64,000 nt of DNA from Mycolicibacterium thermoresistibile (GCF_900187065.1 NZ_LT906483.1:4588001-4652000), one strand, 5' to 3'. Counted from the first letter of the stretch, positions 38,665-47,195 are shown. Translations and numbers: made by a program. The notes: generated from the sequence alone by a model not told the origin.

Positions 38665-39015
38665 ATGGCGGTGCGGATGAGCCCGCAGCGGTTCGAGGAA
38701 CTGGTCTCTGACGCACTCGACCTGATCCCGCCCGACCTCGCTGCGGCGATCGACAACGTGGTGGTGCTGGTCGAGGATCGCAACGACGAGGAGCCGGACC
38801 TGCTGGGGCTGTATCAGGGTGTGGCGCTGACCGAGCGGGACTCCTGGTACGCGGGTTCGCTGCCGGACACCATCACCATCTACCGGGAAGCGCTGCTGGA
38901 CATGTGCGACACCGAGGAGCAGGTGGTCGAGGAGGTGGCGATCACGGTGATCCACGAGATCGCGCACCATTTCGGGATCGACGACGACCGGCTGCACGAA
39001 CTGGGTTGGGGCTGA
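38665..39015 (+). CDS. Small zincin-like metallopeptidase (Rv3836 homologue)
   Basis: 116-residue cytoplasmic protein with the zinc motif HEIAH at 97-101 followed by HFGIDDD, as in the minimal metallopeptidase family formerly DUF1025. Substrate unknown. The ATG at 38665 lies 4 bp after the preceding stop, so it is translationally linked to the septum-formation-like gene. A second ATG at 38677 is possible. Confidence 0.88.
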   Translation: MAVRMSPQRFEELVSDALDLIPPDLAAAIDNVVVLVEDRNDEEPDLLGLYQGVALTERDSWYAGSLPDTITIYREALLDMCDTEEQVVEEVAITVIHEIAHHFGIDDDRLHELGWG

Positions 39016-39075
39016 TTCGAAACGGCCGGGGCGCGGCAACCACGATGCGTCGGCGCCGGGTGTTATGAACGGAGC

Positions 39076-39273
39076 ATGAGCGGAGAATGCCGGGAGTGCC
39101 GGGCGGGTCTGCAGCACTGCCACGGCACGGTCATCCACCACGTCCGGTACCGGTCGGAGTGCACCGAGGATGGCTGCGACACCCCGGATGCGCTGCACAC
39201 CTTCGTCGTCGACTGCGAATCGGTCGGTTGCGTGTGCAGCCGGTCGGAGGTGTCGGCGTTGCGGGCCGGGTGA
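39076..39273 (+). CDS. Small cysteine-rich protein, function unknown
   Basis: 65 residues with eight cysteines (5, 8, 15, 29, 34, 47, 52, 54) and clustered histidines (CHGTVIHH). The CxxC spacing suggests one or two zinc sites. No signal peptide, so probably cytoplasmic. An upstream GGAG is close to the ATG. It follows the zincin gene on the same strand by 60 bp. I recall similar small proteins in mycobacteria but cannot name a family. Confidence 0.65.
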   Translation: MSGECRECRAGLQHCHGTVIHHVRYRSECTEDGCDTPDALHTFVVDCESVGCVCSRSEVSALRAG

Positions 39274-39279
39274 GCCGCC

Positions 39280-39966
39280 TCAGCCCATCGGGTCCACGGA
39301 GTGCAGCGCGTCCTCGACCGGCTGCACATCGGGTTCCGGATAGAACGGCGGGGATTCCTTCCCCCACTGCAGGCAGCTCCAACGACCGTCGGTGATCGGC
39401 GCCAACACCACCGATTCGGTGTTGCCCAGATGCCGGTCCAGCGCGAACGTGCTGTCCACCCCCGCCAGGGTGGCCGCCACCAGCCGGATCGCGGCACCGT
39501 GGCTGACCACTACGATGTCGTCGGTCCACGCGTCGTTGTCGAGGTAGTGCAGCCGCAACTGGGTGATCACCGACACGTAGCGGTCGAGCACCTCCACCCC
39601 GTTCTCCCCGCCGGGCATGTTGACCTTGAGGTTGCCCTGATGCCACTGCTGGTAGACGGTCTCGAATTCGGTGATCGCCTCGTCGTCGTTGCGGTTCTCC
39701 AGTTCGCCGGCCTGCACCTCGTGGATGCCCTCGAACACGTGGGCCTGTTGCCCCAGGTGTGAGCCGGCCTCCCCGGCGGTCTGTTCGGCGCGCACCGCCA
39801 CCGAGTGCACCAGCAGTCCCGGTGGACGTCGGAGCTGGCGGGCGAAGGCGCGCGCCTGTTGGCGGCCCAGGTCGGTCAGTTCGGCGCCGGGCGGGGCGGT
39901 GTCCAGCCGGCGCTCCACATTGGCCTGCGACTGTCCGTGCCGCACCAGCACCAACCGCCCGCTCAT
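39280..39966 (-). CDS. Histidine phosphatase / phosphoglycerate mutase-like protein (Rv3837c homologue)
   Basis: 228 residues with the family motif LVRHGQSQANVERRLD at the N-terminus (phospho-His in RHG) and the second His in VVSHGAAIR. True mutases usually have longer insertions; this is more likely a broad phosphatase. The ATG at 39966 overlaps the pheA stop (ATGA), so pheA and this gene form an operon. The longer frame to 40020 lies inside pheA and is unlikely. Confidence 0.9.
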   Translation of the reverse strand: MSGRLVLVRHGQSQANVERRLDTAPPGAELTDLGRQQARAFARQLRRPPGLLVHSVAVRAEQTAGEAGSHLGQQAHVFEGIHEVQAGELENRNDDEAITEFETVYQQWHQGNLKVNMPGGENGVEVLDRYVSVITQLRLHYLDNDAWTDDIVVVSHGAAIRLVAATLAGVDSTFALDRHLGNTESVVLAPITDGRWSCLQWGKESPPFYPEPDVQPVEDALHSVDPMG

Positions 39967-40931
39967 GGGCCACCCCCGGTTTCGCTCACCGGCTTGCCCT
40001 CCCGCAGCCGGGCCAACCAACGTGCCTGTTCATCCAGTGGCGGTGGTGGGGCGCCGACCACCGACCCCGTCGGCCAGGAACCCAGATATCTCACATCTGC
40101 ACAACGACGGTGCAGCGCCATAAGTGCCCCGGCGACCGCATCGTCGTCGATGTGGCCCACCATGTCCAGGAAGAACATGTAGCTGCCCAGCCCGGTCCGG
40201 GTGGGCCGGGATTCGATCCGGGTCAGGTCGATGTCGCGGACGGCCAGTTCGGTCAACGCGGTGACCAGCGCCCCGGGAACGTTCGCCAACCGCAGCACCA
40301 CCGACGTGCGGTCGGCCCCGGTGCGCCGCGGTGGCCGGGCCGGTTGACCGACCAGCACGAATCGGGTGCGCGCGTTGGGTTCGTCGACGACGTCGGTGGC
40401 CAGCACGGCCAAGCCGTACCGTTCGGCGGCCAGCGCGGTGCTGACCCCGGCATCGGCGGCGCCCGCGGCGACGTCCTGGGCGGCGGCGGCGTTGGAGGTG
40501 GCCGGCACCAGTTGCGCGTGCGGCAGATGGTCGGCCAACCAGTGCCGCACCTGGGCGGCGGCCACCGGAAAGGCCGCCACCGTGGCGATGTCGGGGGGTT
40601 CGGTGCCGGGCCGGGTCACGATCGTGAAGGCGACGTCGAGGGTCAGCTCGGCGAAGATCTGCAGGGGGTTGCCCACCGCCAGGTTGTCGAGCGTGGGCAG
40701 CACCGAACCCTCGATCGAGTTCTCGATCGGAACGCAGGCGTAGTCGGCGTCGTGGGACCGGACGGCGGCCAGCGCGGCCGGTGTGCTCTCCACCGACACC
40801 GCGGTCATCCCGTTCGGATCTCCGGAGGCGTCTTTCGGGACGGCCCGGGGCACCATGCCCCGCGCCGACATCTGCAGCAGCGCCGATTCGCTGAACGTTC
40901 CCTCCGGCCCCAGATACGCGATGCGCGGCAT
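39963..40931 (-). CDS. pheA: Prephenate dehydratase
   Basis: Converts prephenate to phenylpyruvate for phenylalanine synthesis. It has 322 residues (321 in M. tuberculosis). The periplasmic-binding-like catalytic domain opens with IAYLGPEGTFSE and contains the TRF motif (ARTRFVLVG) near residue 195. A C-terminal ACT domain (about 208-285), with GALVTALTELAVRDIDLTRIESRPTR, carries the ESRP regulatory signature for phenylalanine inhibition. Confidence 0.96.
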   Translation of the reverse strand: MPRIAYLGPEGTFSESALLQMSARGMVPRAVPKDASGDPNGMTAVSVESTPAALAAVRSHDADYACVPIENSIEGSVLPTLDNLAVGNPLQIFAELTLDVAFTIVTRPGTEPPDIATVAAFPVAAAQVRHWLADHLPHAQLVPATSNAAAAQDVAAGAADAGVSTALAAERYGLAVLATDVVDEPNARTRFVLVGQPARPPRRTGADRTSVVLRLANVPGALVTALTELAVRDIDLTRIESRPTRTGLGSYMFFLDMVGHIDDDAVAGALMALHRRCADVRYLGSWPTGSVVGAPPPPLDEQARWLARLREGKPVSETGGGP

Positions 40932-41025
40932 CGCTTCACCCTATCGATTCCCGCGATCTCAGAGAGCCCGGTGAATCGGTGTGGCTCACTCCGGGGAAGG
41001 TCTTGCGCCGCCGACCAGGACATAG

Positions 41026-41044
41026 TTAAGTAAGGCTTACCTCA
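41026..41044. promoter_or_regulatory. IdeR (iron) box upstream of the DUF2470 gene
   Basis: TTAAGTAAGGCTTACCTCA matches 15 of 19 positions of the IdeR/DtxR consensus (TTAGGTTAGGCTAACCTAA) by hand count. It lies 38 bp upstream of the ATG at 41082. Rv3839 is a known IdeR-regulated gene in M. tuberculosis. Confidence 0.82.
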
Positions 41045-41081
41045 CTTTGGATGGCCTTACTTCGGACGGAAGGCGGCGCGA

Positions 41082-41879
41082 ATGACAGTTGCGGCACCCA
41101 CGGGACCCACGACGGCGGAGCGGATCCGCAGCGCCTGCGCGCGGGCAGGCGGCGCGATGCTGGCGGTGGAGGGCATCGAACCGGTCGCCACGCCGGTGCA
41201 CCACCTCCTCGAGGACGGATCGGTGGCGATCACCGCCCCGGTCGACGGTCCGCTCAACGCCCGGGTCGTCGCGGCCGGCGCGGGCGGCATCCAGGCCGTG
41301 CTGGAATTGACCGACTACGCGCCGGTGCCGCTGCGCGAACCGGTGCGGGCCCTGGTGTGGATCCGGGGCCGGCTGGTGCGGGTTCCCTCCGGACAATCCG
41401 CCGAACTGCTCGACACCATCGCCGCCGAGAACCCGAATCCCGCTCTGCTGCAGGTCAATTCCGATGCCGCCGGAGGGGACGGCGAACCCGCCGCGACCCT
41501 GCTGCGGTTACGTATCGACTCCGTGGTGGCCGCCGACTCCACCGGCGCGGAGGCGGTTCCGGTCGACGCGCTGCTGGCGGCGCGGCCCGACCCGTTCTGC
41601 ACGATGGAGTCCACCTGGTTGCAGCACCTTGAGGTCGCCCACCGCGAGGTCGTGGACCGGCTCGCGAGCAGGCTGCCGGTGGCGCTGCGCCGGGGCCGGG
41701 TCCGTCCGCTGGGCCTGGACCGCTACGGCGTGCAGTTGCGGGTGGAGGCCGACACCGGCGATCACGACGTGCGGCTGCCGTTCAACCAGCCGGTCGACGA
41801 TGTGACCGGCCTGAGCCGGGCGATCCGGATCCTGATGGGCTGCCCGTTCCTCAACGGCCTGCGGGCGCGGCGACCCTGA
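41082..41879 (+). CDS. DUF2470 protein, iron-regulated (Rv3839 homologue)
   Basis: 265 residues. The N-terminal part looks like a flavin-reductase-like split barrel, and the C-terminal DUF2470 domain (about 178-260, with QHLEVAHREVVDRLASRL) resembles the HugZ heme-degrading family. A role in heme or iron use is inferred from the domain and the IdeR box just upstream. Ribosome site GGAAGGCGG precedes the ATG. It is followed closely by the CPBP protease gene on the same strand. Confidence 0.85.
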   Translation: MTVAAPTGPTTAERIRSACARAGGAMLAVEGIEPVATPVHHLLEDGSVAITAPVDGPLNARVVAAGAGGIQAVLELTDYAPVPLREPVRALVWIRGRLVRVPSGQSAELLDTIAAENPNPALLQVNSDAAGGDGEPAATLLRLRIDSVVAADSTGAEAVPVDALLAARPDPFCTMESTWLQHLEVAHREVVDRLASRLPVALRRGRVRPLGLDRYGVQLRVEADTGDHDVRLPFNQPVDDVTGLSRAIRILMGCPFLNGLRARRP

Positions 41880-41901
41880 CCGCGCCGCTACCGTATGTGC
41901 G

Positions 41902-42669
41902 GTGAGCGGTCCGGCCGAGGAGTTGACCGCCCCGCAACGGCGGGCGCTGCGTCTGGAGATAGCCGTCGTCCTGCTGGTGACCTTCGGGCTCACCGCCTAC
42001 AGCGCGCTGCTGCGCCTGACCGAATCGGTGTTGCTCGGTCTGTCCGGTCAGATCGTGGCGCTCAACCCGCGCCGGTCGCAGTTCAGCCTCATCGACCTGG
42101 GCCTGAACCTCGCCGCGGTGTTCCAGCTGATGGGCTGGGGCGCGCTGGCGCTGTACCTGCTGTGGCGCAGCGGATCCGGTCCGGCCCGGATCGGGCTGGG
42201 CCGGTTGCGGTGGCGGCCGGATCTGCTCGGCGGCCTCGGCCTGGCCGCGCTGATCGGGCTGCCCGGCATCGGGTTGTATCTCGCCGCCCGCGCGCTCGGC
42301 CTCAGCGCCGCGGTCGAACCGGCCGAACTGTACGACACCTGGTGGCGCATCCCGGTCCTGCTGGCGATTGCGTTCGCCAACGGGTGGGCCGAGGAGATCG
42401 TCGTGGTCGGGTTCCTGGTGACCCGGTTGCGGCAGCTGCGGGTCACACCGGTGGCAGCGGTGCTGGCATCGAGCCTGCTGCGCGGGGCCTATCACCTGTA
42501 TCAGGGGTTCAGCGCGGGCCTGGGCAACCTGGTGATGGGTCTGATCTTCGGCTGGCTGTATCTGCGCACCGGCCGGCTGTGGCCGCTGATCGTCGCGCAC
42601 GCCGTGATCGATGCGGTGGCATTCGTGGGCTACGCGCTGGCCGCCGACCACCTGACCTGGCTCACCTGA
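41902..42669 (+). CDS. CPBP-family intramembrane metalloprotease
   Basis: 255 residues with seven to eight hydrophobic segments. The Abi/CAAX-protease motifs are GWAEEIVVVGFL (paired Glu), a downstream YHLYQGFSAGLGNLVMGLIFG region with His, and IVAHAVIDAV. The Arg that normally follows the Glu pair is replaced (EEIVVVG), a variant I associate with mycobacterial members. Substrate unknown. GTG start at 41902. Confidence 0.85.
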   Translation: MSGPAEELTAPQRRALRLEIAVVLLVTFGLTAYSALLRLTESVLLGLSGQIVALNPRRSQFSLIDLGLNLAAVFQLMGWGALALYLLWRSGSGPARIGLGRLRWRPDLLGGLGLAALIGLPGIGLYLAARALGLSAAVEPAELYDTWWRIPVLLAIAFANGWAEEIVVVGFLVTRLRQLRVTPVAAVLASSLLRGAYHLYQGFSAGLGNLVMGLIFGWLYLRTGRLWPLIVAHAVIDAVAFVGYALAADHLTWLT

Positions 42670-42724
42670 CGAGATTCCGGTCCGGCACACCGGTGGCGGC
42701 GCACCCGGCGGCTACATTCGGGGC

Positions 42725-43924
42725 GTGACCCAGCGACGGCCGCCCGACCCCCGACGACGCGAACCGTCGCAGGTCATCCGTCGCGACCCGAACTTCCGGC
42801 CGCCGCCGGTGTGGCCGCCCAATCCCCCGACCCCGCCGCCGGCCCAGCCGCCGCACCGCCGGCCACAACCGCCTCCCCGCCGGTCGGCCCCCGCCCGTCG
42901 GCAACAGCCGGGCGGGCCTCCGCCCCACCCGGCGCCGGTGCCGGCCCGTCCGGTCCGCCCGCGCCGCCCGTGGGTGCTCCGGCATCTCGGCCGGATCGTG
43001 CTGACCACGGTGCTGGTGTTCGCGGTCGCGGTGGTGGCCGGTGTGGTATGGATCGACACCGAACTCCAGCGGGCCCCGGTGCTCGGCCAGTACTCCGGCC
43101 GGCCGGCCGCCGGCAAGGGCACCAACTGGCTGCTGGTCGGATCCGACAGTCGGCAGGGGTTGACGCCCGACCAGCAGGCGGCGCTGACCACCGGCGGCGA
43201 CCTCGGCAACGGCCGCACCGACACCATCCTGTTGGTGCACGTGCCCGCCGTCGGCTCCGGCGCCCCGTCCGCGATGGTGTCGATCCCCCGCGACTCCTAC
43301 GTCGAGATTCCCGGTTACGGCGGCGACAAGATCAACGCCGCATACTCGCTGGGCGGCCCGGCCCTGCTGGCGCAGACCGTCGAACAGGCCACCGGGTTGC
43401 GCCTGGACCACTACGCCGAGATCGGGTTCGGGGGTTTCGCCGAACTCGTCGACGCCGTCGGCGGGGTCCGCATGTGCCTGGCCGAGCCGGTGACCGACCC
43501 GCTGGCCGGTATCGACCTGCCCGCCGGCTGCCAGAAGCTGGACGGCCGCAACGCGCTGGGGTTCGTCCGGTCCCGGGCCACCCCGCGGGCCGATCTGGAC
43601 CGCATGGTCAACCAGCGCGCGTTCATGTCCGCCCTGCTGGACCGGGTGGTCAGTCCCGCGGTGCTGCTCAATCCGCTGCGTTGGGAACCGATGAGGACCG
43701 CGGCGATGACGGCGCTGACCGTCGACGCCGGCGACCACGTGTGGGATCTCGCCCGGTTGGCGTTTGCGCTGAGCCGCGGCGCGGTCACCGCCACGGTGCC
43801 GATCGGCGGATTCGGGTCCGGGTCGACCGCGCAGTGGGACCACGCCGCGGCCGACCGGTTGTTTGCTGCGCTGGCCTCCGACACCCCGATCCCGCCCGAG
43901 TTGCTGGACGATCCCGTGCCCTGA
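42725..43924 (+). CDS. LytR-CpsA-Psr family protein, arabinogalactan-peptidoglycan ligase type
   Basis: 399 residues. A Pro/Arg-rich cytoplasmic tail (1-85), one membrane span (about 90-111), then the external LCP domain: LLVGSDSRQG, RTDTILLVHV, SIPRDSYVEIPGYGGDKINAAYSLGG and FVRSRATPRADLDRM, which carry the conserved Asp/Arg residues that hold the pyrophosphate lipid. This family joins arabinogalactan to peptidoglycan in mycobacteria. Which LCP paralogue it is cannot be decided here; the M. tuberculosis gene at this place (Rv3840) is, as I recall, much shorter. Confidence 0.88.
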   Translation: MTQRRPPDPRRREPSQVIRRDPNFRPPPVWPPNPPTPPPAQPPHRRPQPPPRRSAPARRQQPGGPPPHPAPVPARPVRPRRPWVLRHLGRIVLTTVLVFAVAVVAGVVWIDTELQRAPVLGQYSGRPAAGKGTNWLLVGSDSRQGLTPDQQAALTTGGDLGNGRTDTILLVHVPAVGSGAPSAMVSIPRDSYVEIPGYGGDKINAAYSLGGPALLAQTVEQATGLRLDHYAEIGFGGFAELVDAVGGVRMCLAEPVTDPLAGIDLPAGCQKLDGRNALGFVRSRATPRADLDRMVNQRAFMSALLDRVVSPAVLLNPLRWEPMRTAAMTALTVDAGDHVWDLARLAFALSRGAVTATVPIGGFGSGSTAQWDHAAADRLFAALASDTPIPPELLDDPVP

Positions 43925-43987
43925 TGACAGCTCGACCGAGCCCGGGTCCAGCAAACTCAAATCCGGCTTCAGCAGGGGCATCACGCC

Positions 43988-44026
43988 TTAGGATTACCTT
44001 GCCTCAATTAGGTTGACCTTCCCTGA
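43988..44026. promoter_or_regulatory. Tandem IdeR-like boxes in the bfrB promoter
   Basis: Two boxes 20 bp apart: TTAGGATTACCTTGCCTCA (43988-44006, 12 of 19) and TTAGGTTGACCTTCCCTGA (44008-44026, 13 of 19 against the IdeR consensus). M. tuberculosis bfrB also has tandem IdeR boxes, where IdeR with iron activates the gene. The ATG of bfrB is 32 bp downstream. Confidence 0.75.
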
Positions 44027-44058
44027 CAACCCTGTTTGACCTGGCATATCCTGGCCGC

Positions 44059-44607
44059 ATGTCATCCGTGGACGTACTCGACACCAAGTTCCACCAGCTC
44101 GTGCAGGAGCAAATCCGGGCCGAGTTCTCGGCCGCCCAGCAGTACCTCGCGATCGCGGTGTACTTCGACGGCGCCGACCTGCCCCGGCTCGCCGACCACT
44201 TCTACGGACAGGCGGTCGAGGAACGCAATCACGCCATGATGCTGGTGCGGTACCTGCTCGACCGTGGGGTCGAGGTCGAGATCCCCGGCGTCGACCCGGT
44301 GCGCAACGGCTTCGAGTCGGCGGCCGACGCGGTCGGCCTGGCGCTGCAGCAGGAACGCACCGTCACCGAGCAGATCACCCGGCTGGCCGGTGCCGCCCGC
44401 GACGAGGGCGACCATCTCGGCGAGCAGTTCATGCAGTGGTTCCTGAAGGAACAGGTCGAGGAGGTGGCGCAGATGTCCACCCTGGCGCGGGTGGCCGAAC
44501 GCGCCGGGGACAACCTGTTCCACCTCGAGGAGTTCGTCGCCCGCGAATTCGGCGACCGCCGCGCCGGCGACCCGACCGCGCCACCGGTCGCCGGCGGCGC
44601 GCTGTAA
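44059..44607 (+). CDS. bfrB: Ferritin BfrB
   Basis: Heme-free iron-storage ferritin forming a 24-mer cage. It has 182 residues (181 in M. tuberculosis). Four-helix bundle sequence with ferroxidase acids and His in EFSAAQQYLA, EERNHAMMLVRYL and EQFMQWFLKEQVEEV. The tandem IdeR-like boxes directly upstream suggest induction by iron. Convergent with glpQ1 (7 bp gap). Confidence 0.96.
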   Translation: MSSVDVLDTKFHQLVQEQIRAEFSAAQQYLAIAVYFDGADLPRLADHFYGQAVEERNHAMMLVRYLLDRGVEVEIPGVDPVRNGFESAADAVGLALQQERTVTEQITRLAGAARDEGDHLGEQFMQWFLKEQVEEVAQMSTLARVAERAGDNLFHLEEFVAREFGDRRAGDPTAPPVAGGAL

Positions 44608-44614
44608 CCCACAG

Positions 44615-45433
44615 TCAGTCCCGGCCGGCGCCGGTCAACCCGTCCTGCAGCCACTTCTTGGTGCGGCCCGGGTAGTTGGTCGAGATCCACGGCACCCCGA
44701 GATCGCGGCAGAGCGCCACATCCTCGTACTGGTCCACGGTCCAGCAGTAGGTGGACCGGCCCTGTGCCGCGGCCCGGTCGACCAGCTCGGGGCGGGCCCG
44801 CAGGGCCGCGATCGACGGTCCGACCGCGGTGGCGCCGACCGTGGTGGCGGCACTGCCGCCCAGGTAGCGCGACGTCGGACCGAGCAGCACCGTCGGCAGC
44901 AGCGGTGCCGACCGGCGGACCCGCCACAACGCGGCGGGCGAGAAGGACATGATGACCGCCCGGGACAGCCGCGCGGACGGCGGGGAGGCGATGCCGAACC
45001 GGTGCAGCATGGCCAGCACCTTGCTCTCCACCAGCCCGCCGTAGCGCACCGGGTGTTTGGTTTCGATGAACAGCTTGACCGGCCGCTTCCAGCCCAGCAC
45101 CAACCCGATCAGCTCTTCGAGGGTGAGCAGACCGAACGTGCCGTAGACCGGCTGCCAACTGTCATGCCACGCCCCGAAGTCCAGCCGCCGCAGCTCGTCC
45201 AGCGTCATCGTGCTGATCACACCGGAACCGGTGGACGTCCGATCGACGCGCCGGTCGTGCACACACACCAGCTGACCGTCCCGGGTCAGCCGGACATCGC
45301 ACTCCAGACCGTCGGCGCCCTCCTCGAGAGCGAGTTCATAGGCGGCCAGCGTGTGTTCCGGACGGTCCGCCGACGCCCCGCGATGTGCCACCACATAGGG
45401 GTGGCGGCCGAGCGCCTCCCCGCCCGTCTCCAT
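44615..45433 (-). CDS. glpQ1: Glycerophosphodiester phosphodiesterase GlpQ1
   Basis: Hydrolyses glycerophosphodiesters to glycerol-3-phosphate and alcohol. It has 272 residues from the ATG at 45433 (the frame opens at 45469). The GDPD signature is at the N-terminus: VAHRGASADRPEHT with His17-Arg18, then LECDVRLTRDGQLVCVHD with the metal-binding Glu/Asp and second His. No signal peptide, so cytoplasmic. It lies 4 bp from the upstream membrane protein gene. Confidence 0.93.
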   Translation of the reverse strand: METGGEALGRHPYVVAHRGASADRPEHTLAAYELALEEGADGLECDVRLTRDGQLVCVHDRRVDRTSTGSGVISTMTLDELRRLDFGAWHDSWQPVYGTFGLLTLEELIGLVLGWKRPVKLFIETKHPVRYGGLVESKVLAMLHRFGIASPPSARLSRAVIMSFSPAALWRVRRSAPLLPTVLLGPTSRYLGGSAATTVGATAVGPSIAALRARPELVDRAAAQGRSTYCWTVDQYEDVALCRDLGVPWISTNYPGRTKKWLQDGLTGAGRD

Positions 45434-45437
45434 ACCG

Positions 45438-46490
45438 CTATGCTGCCGGGTTCTGCCCGCCGGCCTCAACCGGAGGCGCGGAGGAGCCGTCGGCGTGTTC
45501 CTCCGACCCGCCGGGCCGTCCCGGTTCCGCGGTCTGGTCGGGCACCACCACCCATCGCCGGGCCGGCCGCTCGACGGGGGTGCGGTCGAAGCTGTCGTGC
45601 ACGCGGGCGACCAGCACCACGACGGCCAGTGCCGCCAGGTAGGCGACGACGGTGATCACGGTGTTGTCCGCGATGCCCTGGGCGTCCCGGGCGAAGCTGG
45701 TGAAGAACGCGCACCCCGAGATCACGTGGCTTACCAGCCACGCCGCCCAGAACACGTAGACCGGCCGGCGCAGCCAGCTCAGCCGATCCTCGGCCTTGGC
45801 CAGCTCGAAGATGAACACCGGCGCGACGATCAGGTTCACCACCGGCAGCACGCATCCCGTCCACAGCATCCACACCGGGCGCGGATCGGATGTCCCGAGC
45901 CGGCGGTAGGTCGCCGCCCGCCGCGCGATCAGCCAGTTCGTCAGCACCAGGATCGTGGTGACCACAGCGAACATCGCCGCCACCGAGAGCGCCACCGGCA
46001 GCCAGGTCGCCACGGCCGCCACCCACGGATGCAGCAGGGTGCTGCGGTTGATCAGCAGCAGGACGTACCGCACGATGTGGGCGAACGCGGCGGCGCCGAG
46101 GATCACCATGGTCAGGATGAGCACCCCGCGCACCAGCGCCGCGCTGGCGCCGGGCTCGGGTCCGGCGTCCTGCGGGGCGGTGTCGAAGTGCTCCACCAGT
46201 CCCCACCGGGGGACGGACTCGTACCGCGGTGTCGGCCCGAGTGGTCGCGGGCCGGTGCGGCGTGGTGGCGCCGCGCCCGGGCGGACCGCGATCCATCGGT
46301 ACCCGGGAGGCAGCCGGGGCGGCGCGGCGCCCGGACCCGCCGATGCGGTGGTCGACCGGGCACTCCACGGCGACGGTGCCGGTGGTGTGGCGCCGGGCGC
46401 CAGCAGGGCGCCGTTGCACCGTGGGCACCACACCCGCCGGCGGTCGCGCACGTTCCACCGCGTTCCGCACTGGGAACACACCTGGATCAT
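45438..46490 (-). CDS. Zinc-ribbon membrane protein, DUF4328-like (Rv3843c homologue)
   Basis: 350 residues. The N-terminal zinc ribbon has Cys at 5, 8, 22 and 25 (CSQC and CPRC), then a Pro-rich linker and about six hydrophobic segments (120-310) with the WMLWTGCVLPVVNLIVAP motif that resembles DUF4328 proteins. A charged C-terminal tail follows. Function unknown. Probably co-transcribed with glpQ1. Confidence 0.82.
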   Translation of the reverse strand: MIQVCSQCGTRWNVRDRRRVWCPRCNGALLAPGATPPAPSPWSARSTTASAGPGAAPPRLPPGYRWIAVRPGAAPPRRTGPRPLGPTPRYESVPRWGLVEHFDTAPQDAGPEPGASAALVRGVLILTMVILGAAAFAHIVRYVLLLINRSTLLHPWVAAVATWLPVALSVAAMFAVVTTILVLTNWLIARRAATYRRLGTSDPRPVWMLWTGCVLPVVNLIVAPVFIFELAKAEDRLSWLRRPVYVFWAAWLVSHVISGCAFFTSFARDAQGIADNTVITVVAYLAALAVVVLVARVHDSFDRTPVERPARRWVVVPDQTAEPGRPGGSEEHADGSSAPPVEAGGQNPAA

Positions 46491-46574
46491 TCGACCAGCC
46501 TAATGGTGAGCGGTCGCCGAGCACTCGACGCGGACGCGGCCGTCACCCGCCGCCGGCCGCTCAGCAATCGCAGG

Positions 46575-46604
46575 TTATCCACAGTTTCCACAACGTAGTC
46601 CACA
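46575..46604. other. Cluster of three DnaA-box-like 9-mers in a 400-bp gene-free gap
   Basis: A perfect DnaA box TTATCCACA (46575-46583) is followed by GTTTCCACA (46584-46592) and TAGTCCACA (46596-46604), each 7 of 9 with a conserved TCCACA core, all in the same orientation. The gap 46491-46891 between the zinc-ribbon gene and the small membrane protein has no other convincing gene. It also holds a TATGAT -10-like hexamer at 46801 and a CRP-like site. It is not oriC, since dnaA and dnaN are absent. Confidence 0.6.
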
Positions 46605-46825
46605 GGGGCTGGAATCGCCGGGTCCGAGCTGAACGGCGCAAACCTCCGGGCACCGTACCGATTGGGGACAACCGGCCGAGCCGGATCAGCAAACAAAGAT
46701 CACCGTCAGCCGACGGGCGATGATGCGGCCCGGTTACCCCGGGTGACAGGGGTGGAAACGAAATCTCCGGACCGGGTTTTCCTGATCGGAATCAGCGGGC
46801 TATGATCACGCCCACAACCTCGCGT

Positions 46826-46841
46826 TGTGACAATCTTCACG
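46826..46841. promoter_or_regulatory. Candidate Crp (Rv3676-type) binding site
   Basis: TGTGA-CAATCT-TCACG fits the TGTGA-N6-TCACA consensus at 9 of the 10 fixed positions. It is 20 bp downstream of the TATGAT hexamer and about 50 bp before the small membrane protein. A neighbouring TTCAC-GGT-GTGAA dyad (46836-46848) overlaps it. Confidence 0.45.
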
Positions 46842-46891
46842 GTGTGAAACCGCAAGGGAGTGTCGTTGAACGAGTCAAGCGGGCACGCCCG

Positions 46892-47047
46892 ATGACCCCA
46901 CCTCATTTCGGGCGGCAGGCCGGACCGGCGTCGGAATGGCAGCCCTCGGGACACCTCTATACCCGCAGCCAGCTCATCGCGTGTCTGCGCGCAGGCATCA
47001 TCGCGCTCGCCCTGCTGGTGGTATTGGCGCTGATCGTCCTGTCATAA
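46892..47047 (+). CDS. Small single-span membrane protein
   Basis: 51 residues from the ATG at 46892: a polar N-terminus, then one hydrophobic helix (about 30-50) that ends the protein. The open frame runs back to 46802, and a GTG at 46844 is another start; an AAGGGAG at 46853-46859 does not fit the ATG well. No family recognised. It lies 148 bp before sodA in the same direction. Confidence 0.5.
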   Translation: MTPPHFGRQAGPASEWQPSGHLYTRSQLIACLRAGIIALALLVVLALIVLS

Positions 47048-47195
47048 CCGGCGTACAGGTCGGGTGTGCCGGGTAATCCGAGCAGGTGTGGGCCGCCTCC
47101 TTGCGAGGCGTCCGTCGATGGAGCAATGTTGAGGTCGGACGCTTTCGAACCTCGGATGCTCGAGCTCCACTGATTACTGAATAGGAAGGAATCTC

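Noticed and set aside
46575..46604. Chromosomal origin oriC
   Set aside because: Only three boxes, no dnaA/dnaN neighbours and no AT-rich unwinding element.
46487..46696. 69-codon minus-strand ORF overlapping the 5' end of the zinc-ribbon gene region
   Set aside because: No ribosome site, and it covers the DnaA-box cluster; no recognisable protein features.
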